Part shown: positions 25,274 through 34,898 of the stretch, piece by piece
Numbering within the stretch: position 1 is the first letter of the stretch
How the letters are laid out: each line of letters starts with the position of its first letter
Assembly: GCA_036339995.1 (NCBI GenBank)
Contig: JAYYZW010000014.1
Location: 9,407-73,406 of the forward strand
Source: JAYYZW01 sp036339995
Lineage (GTDB): Bacteria > Pseudomonadota > Gammaproteobacteria > Ga0077536
Direction: 5' to 3'
Length of the DNA stretch: 64,000 nucleotides
Made by a program: the position numbers and the translations under genes
The notes under the pieces: model-generated
What the model saw: only the letters and a program-made list of their open reading frames with translations
Database searches by the model: none
What the model was told of the DNA's origin: nothing

Positions 25274-27726
25274 AATAGTGGTTCGGGAATGATGTCCCGC
25301 TTATCCGACGAATTGCCTGGACCGAGGCTATCACCTCGCAGTGGCAGGTATCCCGGACGGAAAGATTCAAATATGGCGTTGGGATGATCCGCGCCCGCGA
25401 GCAGACCGGTGTCGGGATCTATGCGCACAGTAATCAATCCAACTGGCTGTATCATGCGCGTCTCGGGTATACGGTCGAGCGCGACCCGCATGTAGTCTAT
25501 CCAGGCTGGCAGCGCCGCACGTGCGCCGGTTTCACGTTTACCGAGCGGCGCAACACGATCGAATCCAACCCAAACGGTGGTCACCACGCGTCCGTTGAAA
25601 CCGGAAAACCACGCATCTTTCTGGTCGTTAGTTGTGCCGGTCTTACCGGCGAGATCTGTGCGCCCCAACGCCCGTGCGCGCCTGCCGGTTCCGCGCTTAA
25701 TGACATCCAGCATCATCGAATTCATGATCCACGCATTCTCAGCATCGAGGACACGGGACGCGGGATTGCTCGGCGGCAAGCGATCCATATCCAGCAGAGC
25801 GGCAATATCGATCGGTTCGCCGTCGTCGTCGAGCGCGACGTTCTCACACACTTCACAGACCGTCGCAGGATCGGCCTCATAGATAACTTCGCCGGCACCG
25901 GTTTCGATGCTTTGAACGAAATACGGATCGATCTTGTAACCGCCGTTAGCCAGCACGGCATAACCGGTTATTATTTCCATCGGCGTGAGTTCGCCGCTGC
26001 CCAATGCCATCGAAAGGTCGGCCGGCATTCTGCTCGTATCGAACCCGAAACGCCTGATATGCTTGAGGGCATATTCCACGCCGATCGCGCGCAACAATCG
26101 AATCGATACGAGATTGCGTGACTTCGTCAAAGCTTCGCGCAGGCGCGTCGGTCCGAGGTACTTGCCGCTGTAATTTTCCGGCCGCCATGCGCTTTCGAGC
26201 CCGGGGGCATCGAAAACGACCGGCGCATCATTTATAACGCTTGCCGCGGTATAACCTTTCTGTAGGGCTGAGGAATAGATGAACGGTTTGAAATTAGATC
26301 CGGGCTGCCTTAGTGCCTGCGTAACGCGATTAAATTTGCTGCGATAATAATCCAGGCCTCCCACTAGAGCCTGCACGCTGCCGTCCCTGGGATCCAATGA
26401 CACCAGCGCGCCTTCAATCTTTGGAATTTGCTCGAGTCGCCAGAAGCCGGCCGTTACGGCATCGCCTTCCCCAGGATCTCCTTCCGCGGGTTCTGGCTGG
26501 TACCAGCGAATTCTTACGACATCGCCTTCGCTGACGATATCGGTCGTGGTTTTCGGCGCGCGGCCCAAGGTGTCCTGAGAAAGGTGCTTACGCGCCCACT
26601 TCATGCCGTCCCAGGGAATCGTGACCGCGCCGAATTCCTTCGTATAAGCAACGACTTTCAGCGCCTCAAGGGCGATGATCAGAGCCGGGTAGAAACCCCC
26701 GACTTGATGAAAATCGCGCAGCGCCATGGCCCAATCCTCGGCCGTCGCATCGGGTGCCGCTGGATTTGACGCTTCCGGTCCCCGGTAGCCATGCCTGTGG
26801 TCGTAATCCGACAAGCCGTTGCGTATGGCCTCGGTCGCCGCATCCTGCAGGTGGCTCCGCACGGTCGTTATAACCTTGTAGCCCGAGGTGTAAGCCGTCT
26901 TAGCGTAACGATCGAACATGTAATCGCGAACGAGTTCGGCAAGGTGCGGCGCCCGCGTTTCAACCGCCTGACCGTGACGTCGTGCCGTTATCGGCGCGGC
27001 GACCGTGGCATCGAATTGCTGCTGTTCGATCAGGCCCAGCTTCAACATGCGCGTGAGCACGTACTCACGCCGTTCACGCGCCGTTTCCGGATTACTGATC
27101 GGATTCGTTCGTGAAGGTGCTTTTGGAAGTCCGGCGATCATCGCCGTCTGGGCCAGGCTCAGTTGATCGAGCGTCGCTCCGTAATAGACCTGCGCGGCAG
27201 CTCCTACCCCGTAAGCACGATGGCCCAGGAAAATTTTATTCAAATACAATTCCAGGATATCGTCTTTGGATAACTCGCGTTCGATGATGATGGCCAGGAC
27301 GATTTCCTTCAGCTTACGTTCGTAGGTTTTCTCAGGAGACAGGAAAAAGTTTCTCGCGACCTGCATGGTGATCGTAGAACCGCCGCGCTTTTTCTCGCGC
27401 GTCTGCAACAGCTCGAACGCGGCCCGGGTGATCGCCATCCAGTCGACTCCGGGATGGTCGTAGAAACGGTCGTCTTCGGCAGCGATGAATGCCTGCTTCA
27501 GCTGCACAGGTACATTTTCGATCGCTACCGGGTCGCGGTGTTTCTCGCCGAATTCCGCAATAAGTTTGCCGTCTGAGGTGTAGACTTTGAGAGGCGTCTG
27601 CAGATGGACGTCCTTGAGGGATTCAACCGGTGGGAGTTGCGGGACGACGTACCACAGCACGCCAGCCGTGCCGGCGACGCCGAGGGCGAAAAGCAGGAGC
27701 AGAGAATAGAAGGAAAAGCGCAACAT
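25270..27726 (-). CDS. mrcA: Class A penicillin-binding protein 1A
   Basis: An 818-residue bifunctional peptidoglycan synthase. One TM helix (about 5-27) is followed by a glycosyltransferase-51 domain (about 50-230) with EDDRFYDHPGVDW and RKLKEIVLAIIIERELSK, an OB-like insert, then the transpeptidase domain with SxxK (GSNFKPF), SxN (KSRNLVS) and KTG (AGKTGTT). It polymerises and cross-links murein in the periplasm. It is divergent from pilM, the classical gammaproteobacterial arrangement. Its start region is tandemly duplicated (27715-27760) and its stop codon lies in repeat R3b. Confidence 0.96.
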   Translation of the reverse strand: MLRFSFYSLLLLFALGVAGTAGVLWYVVPQLPPVESLKDVHLQTPLKVYTSDGKLIAEFGEKHRDPVAIENVPVQLKQAFIAAEDDRFYDHPGVDWMAITRAAFELLQTREKKRGGSTITMQVARNFFLSPEKTYERKLKEIVLAIIIERELSKDDILELYLNKIFLGHRAYGVGAAAQVYYGATLDQLSLAQTAMIAGLPKAPSRTNPISNPETARERREYVLTRMLKLGLIEQQQFDATVAAPITARRHGQAVETRAPHLAELVRDYMFDRYAKTAYTSGYKVITTVRSHLQDAATEAIRNGLSDYDHRHGYRGPEASNPAAPDATAEDWAMALRDFHQVGGFYPALIIALEALKVVAYTKEFGAVTIPWDGMKWARKHLSQDTLGRAPKTTTDIVSEGDVVRIRWYQPEPAEGDPGEGDAVTAGFWRLEQIPKIEGALVSLDPRDGSVQALVGGLDYYRSKFNRVTQALRQPGSNFKPFIYSSALQKGYTAASVINDAPVVFDAPGLESAWRPENYSGKYLGPTRLREALTKSRNLVSIRLLRAIGVEYALKHIRRFGFDTSRMPADLSMALGSGELTPMEIITGYAVLANGGYKIDPYFVQSIETGAGEVIYEADPATVCEVCENVALDDDGEPIDIAALLDMDRLPPSNPASRVLDAENAWIMNSMMLDVIKRGTGRRARALGRTDLAGKTGTTNDQKDAWFSGFNGRVVTTVWVGFDRVAPLGKRETGARAALPAWIDYMRVALDRIPETRMIQPVGLITVRIDPDTGLLAGADHPNAIFESFRPGYLPLRGDSLGPGNSSDKRDIIPEPLF

Positions 27727-27760
27727 CTTGTGCTTTAGTTAGAGAAAGCGCAACATCTTG
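27715..27760 (-). repeat. 30-bp tandem duplication of the PBP1A start region
   Basis: AAAGCGCAACATCTTG occurs at 27715-27730 and again at 27745-27760, followed each time by nearly the same CTTTAGT bases. On the minus strand the outer copy reads ATG TTG CGC TTT CTC TAA, a five-codon frame starting like PBP1A itself (MLRF) and stopping in frame before the true ATG at 27726. Confidence 0.8.
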
Positions 27761-27887
27761 GCTTTAGTGAAAGTGAGACGCCAACATATGATATTTTATT
27801 ACTTTAGATATCCGCTGTAACATATTTTTTTTATAGATTTTCAGAGAACATTCGATTGTTTTTTGATCGGCGATTGTTTCTATTTAG

Positions 27888-27903
27888 CCGTAAATTATTA
27901 CGG
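27888..27903. promoter_or_regulatory. Hairpin/palindrome in the mrcA-pilM divergent gap
   Basis: CCGTAA-ATTA-TTACGG is a perfect 6+6 inverted repeat 50 bases upstream of pilM, inside an AT-rich divergent promoter region (27761-27952). It may be an operator; no regulator is identified. Confidence 0.35.
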
Positions 27904-27952
27904 TTAATGTGCACTTTTCTCAGTTAATCTGCTAGTTAATAAAGGAAATAGA

Positions 27953-29014
27953 GTGCCTTTATTCCGCCGCGCAAACATACCATTACTCGGGATCGACATC
28001 AGTTCGACGTCGGTCAAACTGCTCGAACTTTCCCGCAGCGGCGGCAGGTATCGGGTCGAGGGTTACGCCGTCGAACCGCTGCCGCCTAACTCCGTGGTTG
28101 AAAAGAATATAACGGATGCCGAGCTCGTCGGCGAGGCAATCGGCCGCGCTGCCGCCAAGTGTGCCTCGAAAACGAAAACGGCGGCCTGTGCCGTCGCTGG
28201 ATCGGCCGTGATCACCAAAGTGATTACGATGCCGGCGGAACTTTCTGAAGACGAAATGGAAAGCCAGATTCAAATCGAGGCCGATCAGTACATCCCTTAC
28301 CCGCTCGAAGAAATCAGCCTGGACTTTCAGGTACTGCAAGCTTCGGAGAACGAACCGGACAAAGTAGACGTGATGCTTGCGGCTTCGCGTAGCGACAATG
28401 TCGATATACGAGTTGCCGCGCTGGGCGTTGGCGGCTTGCAGGCCAAAGTCGTCGACGTCGAGGCCTGCGCGCTCGAAAATGCGGTTCAATTGCTCGGCGA
28501 AAACGATCAGCGGATCGGCGATTCTCACATCCTGGCAATCATGGACGTCGGGGCGGCGACCTCGACGCTCAGCATATTAGAGGGTTTCAAGATCATCTAC
28601 ACACGCGAACAACAGTTCGGCGGAAGGCAGTTGACTGACGAAATTCAGCGGCGATACGGTCTGTCCTACGAAGAGGCGGACCTCGCGAAACGACAGGGCG
28701 GATTGCCAGACGATTACGAACCCGAAGTTCTCGATCCATTCATGGAATCGATGGCCCAGGAAGTCAATCGCGCGCTTCGGTTTTTCTATTCGTCGAGCCG
28801 GGTAGGCGCCGTCGACCATGTCATCATAGCTGGTGGTTGCGCATCCATAAAATCGATAGACGAACTTATCAATTCGAAGATCGATACCGGCGTGACCACA
28901 GCCAACCCGTTCAAGAATATGTCCGTATCCCCCCGGGTCAAAGCGGATGCCCTCGCCAACGATGCCCCGGCGATGATGATCTCATGTGGACTGGCTTTGA
29001 GGAGCTTTGACTGA
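27953..29014 (+). CDS. pilM: Type IV pilus assembly protein PilM
   Basis: A 353-residue actin-like cytoplasmic ATPase. LLGIDISSTSVKLLEL is the first nucleotide-binding (phosphate 1) motif, ILAIMDVGAATSTLSIL the second, and VIIAGGCASIKSI the adenosine motif, as in FtsA/PilM. It links PilN at the inner membrane to the pilus motor. The start is GTG with AGGAAAT upstream; no in-frame ATG precedes the conserved N-terminus. It is the first gene of a tightly packed pilMNOPQ operon. Confidence 0.96.
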   Translation: MPLFRRANIPLLGIDISSTSVKLLELSRSGGRYRVEGYAVEPLPPNSVVEKNITDAELVGEAIGRAAAKCASKTKTAACAVAGSAVITKVITMPAELSEDEMESQIQIEADQYIPYPLEEISLDFQVLQASENEPDKVDVMLAASRSDNVDIRVAALGVGGLQAKVVDVEACALENAVQLLGENDQRIGDSHILAIMDVGAATSTLSILEGFKIIYTREQQFGGRQLTDEIQRRYGLSYEEADLAKRQGGLPDDYEPEVLDPFMESMAQEVNRALRFFYSSSRVGAVDHVIIAGGCASIKSIDELINSKIDTGVTTANPFKNMSVSPRVKADALANDAPAMMISCGLALRSFD

Positions 29015-29586
29015 TGCCACGCATTAATCTACTTCCATGGCGCGAAGAATTGCGGGTGCAGAAACGCACCGAATATTTGGTGACTCTCGGAATCTGCGCC
29101 ATCTTCGCAACCACCGTTTGGTTCAGTATGCATATTTACGTCAACAAAAAGATAAAGCAGCAGGAACAGCGTAATGCCTATCTCAACGAACAAATCGTAT
29201 TCATCGATATGAAAATTGAGTCAATCAAGCGGCTCGAGAAAGAAAAGGAAAGTCTGATCGCGCGAATGAAAGCGATTGAAACACTGCAAACCAGCCGCCC
29301 GATCATCGTTCATCTATTCGACGAACTCGTAAGCACCTTGCCAACAGGCGTGTATATCAAGGGGGTGTCGCAGAAAGGCGATGTCGTCACGATCAAGGGG
29401 GTCGCGCAGTCCAACGCGCGGGTCTCTAATTACATGCGTAATGTCGAGGCCTCGGAGTGGGTCAAGGATCCGAAGCTGACCATTATTCAATCGAAGACCG
29501 AAGACGGGCGCCGCATCGCAGATTTTACGCTAATACTTAAACAAACCGCGCTCAAGACCGGAGGCGAAGAAGAGGATGAAATCTGA
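29014..29586 (+). CDS. pilN: Type IV pilus assembly protein PilN
   Basis: A 190-residue bitopic inner-membrane protein. It opens with MPRINLLPWREELR, the INLLPWR motif that docks into PilM, then a TM helix (about 22-44), a coiled-coil (QQEQRNAYLNEQIVFIDMKI) and a ferredoxin-like periplasmic domain. The ATG overlaps the pilM stop by one base. PilN pairs with PilO in the alignment subcomplex. Confidence 0.96.
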   Translation: MPRINLLPWREELRVQKRTEYLVTLGICAIFATTVWFSMHIYVNKKIKQQEQRNAYLNEQIVFIDMKIESIKRLEKEKESLIARMKAIETLQTSRPIIVHLFDELVSTLPTGVYIKGVSQKGDVVTIKGVAQSNARVSNYMRNVEASEWVKDPKLTIIQSKTEDGRRIADFTLILKQTALKTGGEEEDEI

Positions 29587-30212
29587 TGGCAATGTCAATG
29601 TCAGATCTGAATAACCTCAGCCTGGACAACTTAGGCAGTTGGCCAATGCCGGTAAAGATCGCCGGAGGCATTCTGATAATTGCCGCCATCGTGATCGGCG
29701 GCTGGTACTACGACATTACCGAACTTAATGTCAAATTCGACAACGTCGAAAAGGAAGAAAGCGAACTTAAGCTGGCTTTCGAAGCCAAGCAGAAGAAGGC
29801 TGCCAATCTCCCCGCTTTGAAGCAACAGCTCGAGGACATCAAGGAAACGTTTGGTGACCTGCTCAAACGATTGCCTAACAAGACCGAAGTCGCCGAGTTG
29901 CTTGTCGACATCTCACAACAAGGCCTTGGCGCGGGGCTCGAGTTTGACCTGTTCAAGCCGGGCAGCGAGAAGCCTGCAGATTTCTATGTCGAACTCCCGA
30001 TCCAGATCCGCGTAGTCGGCGACTATCACGAATTCGGTAATTTTATCAGCGGGGTATCCGATCTGCCGCGAATCGTGACGAGTCACGACATTAAGATTAC
30101 ACCGACCCCCGCAGCCGGCGGTAAGCCCGGTACCGGGCTCGTCCTCGAAACAACGGCAAAAACGTATCGGTATATCGACGAAACAGAAGAAGCAGAAGGC
30201 GAGGGATCCTGA
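29586..30212 (+). CDS. pilO: Type IV pilus assembly protein PilO
   Basis: A 208-residue bitopic protein: a short cytoplasmic tail, TM helix at about 22-40 (VKIAGGILIIAAIVIGGWYY), a periplasmic coiled-coil (FDNVEKEESELKLAFEAK) and a globular ferredoxin-like domain ending EFGNFISGVSDLPRIV. It heterodimerises with PilN and contacts PilP. The start ATG overlaps the pilN stop by one base. Confidence 0.95.
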   Translation: MAMSMSDLNNLSLDNLGSWPMPVKIAGGILIIAAIVIGGWYYDITELNVKFDNVEKEESELKLAFEAKQKKAANLPALKQQLEDIKETFGDLLKRLPNKTEVAELLVDISQQGLGAGLEFDLFKPGSEKPADFYVELPIQIRVVGDYHEFGNFISGVSDLPRIVTSHDIKITPTPAAGGKPGTGLVLETTAKTYRYIDETEEAEGEGS

Positions 30213-30214
30213 GC

Positions 30215-30784
30215 ATGAATGCCGGGCTCAAATCTAAGCTTCTTCGGGCATGGGTAGTAGCCGCGCTGGCGATAATTGCAAGCGGCTGCGTCTCCAAGGA
30301 TATTTCGGACCTGGAACGGTATGTAGAAGAAATTCTTTCGCGCGCTGGCGGCACAATCGAACCGCTGCCACCGATTAAACCGTACGAAAGGTACTTGTAC
30401 CAGGCCGAAAAACTGGGTATGCGCGATCCGTTCCGTTCCTTTTTCGATATGCGGCCGCAAAAAGAGGATCTCGTTAAAGTTTTAGATCCCGCGCAACAAA
30501 AACTCATAGACGAAACCATCATTCATAAACCAGAAGAACTCGAAAGTTTCGAACTGGATGCGCTCCGCATGGTGGGCTTGCTGGAAAATCCGGAAGCCTT
30601 GTGGGCGATTATTCGTGACCAGGAAGGAATCGTGCACCGCGTTCAGATCGGCGATTACCTCGGCCGAAACTTCGGCAAGATCATTAACATTCAGGAAAGT
30701 CGAATTGACGTTCGAGAAATCATTAAGGATGCGACAGGACGCTACGAAGAACGTAAAGCGTCTTTGGCCTTATCCGACGAATAA
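30215..30784 (+). CDS. pilP: Type IV pilus lipoprotein PilP
   Basis: A 189-residue lipoprotein. The signal peptide ends in the lipobox IASGC (Cys at about 26), an extended N-terminal segment binds PilN/PilO, and the C-terminal beta-sandwich contains DALRMVGLLENPEALWAII and RVQIGDYLGRNFGKI, characteristic PilP strands. It bridges the inner-membrane complex to the PilQ secretin. Starts two bases after pilO. Confidence 0.95.
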   Translation: MNAGLKSKLLRAWVVAALAIIASGCVSKDISDLERYVEEILSRAGGTIEPLPPIKPYERYLYQAEKLGMRDPFRSFFDMRPQKEDLVKVLDPAQQKLIDETIIHKPEELESFELDALRMVGLLENPEALWAIIRDQEGIVHRVQIGDYLGRNFGKIINIQESRIDVREIIKDATGRYEERKASLALSDE

Positions 30785-30803
30785 CCCGAAAAGGTTTAAG
30801 AAG

Positions 30804-32966
30804 ATGAGCATTGTAGAGAGCTTCGACATCCTTGACTCCAGGCGAAACCGAATCCGCCGGCAGTGGAAATCTCCGCTTGCGGTATGTCTGGCGGCCGGAC
30901 TGATGATCCTTAGTTCCTACTGCGGTGTCGTGGTCGCGGCAACCTTGGATAACATCAGCTTTAGCTCGCTGCCCGGTGACCGGGTGCAGATTAAGATCAG
31001 GCTATCGGATCCGGTTGATGGGGATCCGCTGAGCTTCACGATTGACAACCCGGCACGGATTGCAATCGATCTTCCGGGTACAACGCTCAATCTCGCTGAC
31101 CGCACGCAGACGATCGGCGTTGGAAATGCAGAAACCGTAACCGCGATCCAGGCCGGCGATAGAACCCGAGTCGTCGTCAATCTCGCACAACTCGTTCCCC
31201 ACGAAATTGAAACGAGCGGCAACACGATCGCTATCACGCTCGAGGGTACAACAGCCAACCTGGACGCCGATGGCGGCGGCGGAGCGGCGACGATGCCGGG
31301 ATCTGCCGCGGGCGCGAAGATTACCGACATCGATTTTCGTCGGGGTCCCGCCGGGGAAGCTCAGATCGTAGTCGACCTGTCAGTTCCGAATATCGCCATC
31401 AATATCACCGAGCAGGGTGAGAATGTGATTGTCGATTTCGCCGATACCATGCTGCCGGACGCGCTCGACCGCAAATTGGATGTCATGGATTTCGCCACCC
31501 CGGCGCGCGAAATCGACACTTTTCGCCAAGGCAACGGCACCCGGATGATCATTCGCCCGACGGGTTCGTTCGAACATCTTGCTTATCAGTCGGGTAACGT
31601 CTTTACCCTGGAACTCAGACCCTTGACGTCGGCCGAAGAAGAGGCGATTAAGAAAGCCAAATTCGATTATACCGGTGAACGCCTGTCCCTGAACTTTCAG
31701 AACATTGAAGTCCGCGCCGTACTTCAGCTGATCGCCGACTTCACTGAAAAGAACCTCGTCGCCAGCGATACCGTAGGTGGCAACGTCACCCTACGCCTGA
31801 AGAACGTTCCATGGGACCAGGCACTGGATATCATTCTCAAGTCCAGAGGACTGGGTAAGCGGGATATCGGTAACGTGATGATGGTCGCCCCCCAAGAAGA
31901 AATTGCAGCGCGCGAGAAGCTCGAACTCGAATCCATGCAGCAGCTTCAGGATCTCGCGCCGCTGCGAACGGAGTTCATGCAGGTGAACTATGCTAAGGCG
32001 ACCACCATTTCCGACCTCATCAAGGACGAAGCTACCAACCTCTTATCGGACCGTGGCAATGTGACGGTCGACGAGCGAACGAACACGCTTCTCGTCCAGG
32101 ACACCAGCGACAAACTGTCGGAAATTCGAAAGATCGTCGAGACGCTTGACGTACCCGTCCGGCAGGTATTGATCGAATCACGCATCGTCATCGCCAATGA
32201 AGATTTTGCGAAAGACCTGGGCGTAAGGTTCGGGTACGCCCACCGAGGCAACGCCAAGAACCTGACGATTAATCCGCTGAATAGCAAGTCGGGATTCGTC
32301 TCTATTCTTGGCGGCGGCATCCCGGGAGACATTTTGGGCCTTGCCCCGACTGGGTTCAACACAAACAACCTCGAAAACTATATCGTCGACCTGGCGGTAG
32401 CGGGAGCCGTGGGCAACTTCAAGTATACCGTGGGTAAGATCGGCAGCTATTTGCTGCAATTGGAACTGACGGCGCTGCAGGCGGAAGGCCGCGGCGAAGT
32501 GATTTCGGCGCCTCGCGTGATCACGGCGAATCAGAGCGAAGCGGTCATTGAGTCAGGTACGGAAATCCCGTTTCTGGAAGCGTCCTCGAGTGGCGCGACC
32601 TCGATTTCATTCAAGAAAGCAGTATTGAGTCTTCGCGTCACGCCCCAGATTACGCCGGATGACCGGATCATCATGGATCTGTCGATTAACCAGGACTCGG
32701 TCGGACAGGTGTTCTCGGGAATCCCGAGCATTGACACCAATGAACTCCGCACTCAGGTGCTGGTGGAAAACGGTGAAACCGTAGTGCTCGGAGGTATTTA
32801 CGAATCGACTAACCGCCACGACAAGACCAGCATCCCGTTCTTCGCCGACCTGCCATACCTTGGCAAACTGTTCCAGCGCACCGAGGTCGAAGCCACCAAG
32901 CAGGAGTTGCTCGTGTTCATTACTCCGAAGATCATCAAGGAAACCCTTTCTCTCTCGCCGCGATAA
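30804..32966 (+). CDS. pilQ: Type IV pilus secretin PilQ
   Basis: A 720-residue outer-membrane secretin from the ATG at 30804 (20 bases after pilP; the frame continues upstream inside pilP but that is rejected). A long N-terminus with signal peptide (hydrophobic about 27-46) is followed by two AMIN peptidoglycan-binding domains (about 48-150 and 175-270), an STN-like N0 domain (LSLNFQNIEVRAVLQLIADF), an N1/NolW domain, and the secretin barrel (about 470-715; ALQAEGRGEVISAPRV, VPF-type tip region, VLGGIY). It forms the pore through which the pilus exits. A terminator follows. Confidence 0.96.
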   Translation: MSIVESFDILDSRRNRIRRQWKSPLAVCLAAGLMILSSYCGVVVAATLDNISFSSLPGDRVQIKIRLSDPVDGDPLSFTIDNPARIAIDLPGTTLNLADRTQTIGVGNAETVTAIQAGDRTRVVVNLAQLVPHEIETSGNTIAITLEGTTANLDADGGGGAATMPGSAAGAKITDIDFRRGPAGEAQIVVDLSVPNIAINITEQGENVIVDFADTMLPDALDRKLDVMDFATPAREIDTFRQGNGTRMIIRPTGSFEHLAYQSGNVFTLELRPLTSAEEEAIKKAKFDYTGERLSLNFQNIEVRAVLQLIADFTEKNLVASDTVGGNVTLRLKNVPWDQALDIILKSRGLGKRDIGNVMMVAPQEEIAAREKLELESMQQLQDLAPLRTEFMQVNYAKATTISDLIKDEATNLLSDRGNVTVDERTNTLLVQDTSDKLSEIRKIVETLDVPVRQVLIESRIVIANEDFAKDLGVRFGYAHRGNAKNLTINPLNSKSGFVSILGGGIPGDILGLAPTGFNTNNLENYIVDLAVAGAVGNFKYTVGKIGSYLLQLELTALQAEGRGEVISAPRVITANQSEAVIESGTEIPFLEASSSGATSISFKKAVLSLRVTPQITPDDRIIMDLSINQDSVGQVFSGIPSIDTNELRTQVLVENGETVVLGGIYESTNRHDKTSIPFFADLPYLGKLFQRTEVEATKQELLVFITPKIIKETLSLSPR

Positions 32967-32991
32967 CGGAATACCGGGAGTGCCATCACAG

Positions 32992-33017
32992 GCGGGAGCC
33001 AGGCTCCCGCTTTTTTT
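32992..33017 (+). terminator. Intrinsic terminator of the pil operon
   Basis: GCGGGAG and CTCCCGC arms with a five-base loop are followed by seven T. It lies 25 bases after the pilQ stop. The following 33018-33278, upstream of aroK, holds no gene and should contain the aroK promoter, which I could not locate. Confidence 0.92.
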
Positions 33018-33278
33018 GCCTGCTTGGATCTTCCCTGCTTAGTTTCTAGGCTCCTCGGCGGAGTATATGGCTATCCCCGGATGATGAATGATCCCGCCAA
33101 GCCAGCCAAGGAATCATTGGCCTTCTTCGACACCCGCACGCGCCTTTCCCTTGGCGTGCTTTGCGTCTCCGCGAGAGTATCATCAAGGGCCACTTGGTAG
33201 CGCGCTGCAGAGAATTCGTGATCGTCATGCCGTTGAGTCGAAAACCGTGCCAGGGTCCGAATCGGGTCCAGTCGTTCC

Positions 33279-33797
33279 ATGACAGCTAGAGACGAATCAC
33301 GCATATTTCTCGTGGGTCCGATGGGCGCCGGTAAAACGACGATCGGGAACCAGTTGGCGCGCAGCCTGAATTTGGATTTCATTGATCTCGACCAGGAACT
33401 CGAACGCCGCACTGGCGCAAGCGTGTCTTTGATTTTCGATATCGAGGGCGAATCGGGATTCAGGGAGCGGGAAAGAAAGCTGATCGACGAATTAACGCTG
33501 CGCGATAGGACCGTACTGGCGACCGGCGGAGGTGTCGTGCTCGCCGCGGATAATCGACAGTGTTTGAGTCGGCGCGGCTTCGTCGTTTACCTCAAAGCGC
33601 CTCTCGAAACCCTCGTCGAGCGAACTCGCTATGATACGTCCCGGCCACTGCTGCATGGCGGCGATCCGGCAGCAACGCTCGGCGAAATACTGCAGGTACG
33701 CGACCCCCTATATGCGGAAGTAGCTGACCTCGTCCTAGATTCGGGTAAATTGTCCGTGAAGCAAATTCTCAAGATGATTACGGAAGAACTGCAATGA
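33279..33797 (+). CDS. aroK: Shikimate kinase
   Basis: A 172-residue P-loop kinase. Walker A GPMGAGKTTIG (about 13-23), the shikimate-binding DLDQELERR (about 36-44) and the adenine-loop/LID region VERTRYDTSRPLL are present; GGGVVL contacts shikimate. It phosphorylates the 3-hydroxyl of shikimate in the aromatic pathway. aroB starts within its last codon (ATGA overlap), the conserved aroK-aroB pair downstream of pilQ. Confidence 0.96.
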   Translation: MTARDESRIFLVGPMGAGKTTIGNQLARSLNLDFIDLDQELERRTGASVSLIFDIEGESGFRERERKLIDELTLRDRTVLATGGGVVLAADNRQCLSRRGFVVYLKAPLETLVERTRYDTSRPLLHGGDPAATLGEILQVRDPLYAEVADLVLDSGKLSVKQILKMITEELQ

Positions 33798-34879
33798 ATC
33801 CGGAACTTCGCGTCGAACTCGGCGATCGCAGCTATCCGATTCACATAGGTCCGGGCTTGCTCGCCGACGAAGAGCTGTTTCGAACGGCCGTGCCCTCGGA
33901 TCAAGTGATGATTCTTACCGACGATACTGTTGCGCCCTTATATCTGGACCGTATACGCCGCCATTTCCAGGATCGCTCCTGTGAGGCCCTGACCCTCCCC
34001 GACGGCGAGATTCATAAATCGCTCAGTCGCTTTGAAGAAATCGTCACTTTCATGCTCGAACGCGGCTTCGAAAGAAGCGCTTCGCTCGTGGCGCTCGGTG
34101 GCGGTGTCATCGGCGACCTCGGCGGGTTTGCCGCAGCGTGTTATCAGCGCGGAATCGCCTATGTGCAGGTGCCCACGACCTTACTGGCACAGGTCGACTC
34201 CTCAGTGGGAGGTAAAACCGCCGTCAATCATCGCCTGGGCAAGAACATGGTTGGTGCTTTTCATCAGCCGAAAGCGGTGATCGCGGATACCGAGTCGCTC
34301 GCTACTTTACCGGACCGCGAGTATCGATCAGGGATCGCGGAAGTGATCAAGTATGGATTGATTCGTGATCGTAATTTTTTCGAATGGCTCGAAGCCAATC
34401 TCAGCGGAATCCTGGCGCGCTCCCCTGAAATTATCGATCATGCGATACGGCGATCATGCGAGAACAAGGCCGAGATTGTCGCTGCAGACGAAAGAGAGAC
34501 TGGCACCCGCGCGATGCTCAATCTTGGCCACACCTTCGGCCACGCTATTGAAACTGGCACCGGCTACGGTAGTTGGCTGCATGGAGAAGCCGTCGCCGTG
34601 GGAATGTGTATGTCGGCGCGCTTGTCCGCATTGTCGGGATCGCTGGACGTGCATGACGTCGCGCGGATAGAGTCACTGATACGCAGTGCGGGACTTCCGA
34701 CGGCACCGCCGGAAGAGATCTCGATCGACATGTTTCTGGACTTAATGAAGCGCGATAAAAAGAGCGTCAAGGGCCGCATTCGCTTGGTGTTGCTGGAGGC
34801 CATCGGCGAGGCAAAGCTTACGATTGAATACTCCGAAAAAATGCTTGTCGATACGATTTCTTACCGAATGGTCGGCTGA
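33794..34879 (+). CDS. aroB: 3-dehydroquinate synthase
   Basis: A 361-residue enzyme of the dehydroquinate synthase fold. GGGVIGDLGGFAAACYQRGI is the NAD-binding signature, PTTLLAQVDSSVGGKTAVNH the substrate loop, and the zinc ligands Glu/His/His appear in EVIKYG, NLGHTFGHAIE and WLHGEAV. It cyclises DAHP to 3-dehydroquinate. It overlaps aroK upstream; the DamX-like gene follows 19 bases later from its preferred start. Confidence 0.96.
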   Translation: MNPELRVELGDRSYPIHIGPGLLADEELFRTAVPSDQVMILTDDTVAPLYLDRIRRHFQDRSCEALTLPDGEIHKSLSRFEEIVTFMLERGFERSASLVALGGGVIGDLGGFAAACYQRGIAYVQVPTTLLAQVDSSVGGKTAVNHRLGKNMVGAFHQPKAVIADTESLATLPDREYRSGIAEVIKYGLIRDRNFFEWLEANLSGILARSPEIIDHAIRRSCENKAEIVAADERETGTRAMLNLGHTFGHAIETGTGYGSWLHGEAVAVGMCMSARLSALSGSLDVHDVARIESLIRSAGLPTAPPEEISIDMFLDLMKRDKKSVKGRIRLVLLEAIGEAKLTIEYSEKMLVDTISYRMVG

Positions 34880-34898
34880 CAAGGATCTCTGGCAAGAC

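Noticed and set aside
30558..30803. N-terminal extension of PilQ into pilP
   Set aside because: The residues are out-of-frame pilP translation; the signal peptide follows the ATG at 30804.
34824..34898. Earlier start of the DamX-like protein inside aroB
   Set aside because: It adds non-conserved residues overlapping aroB by 56 bases; the ATG at 34899 sits just after aroB.
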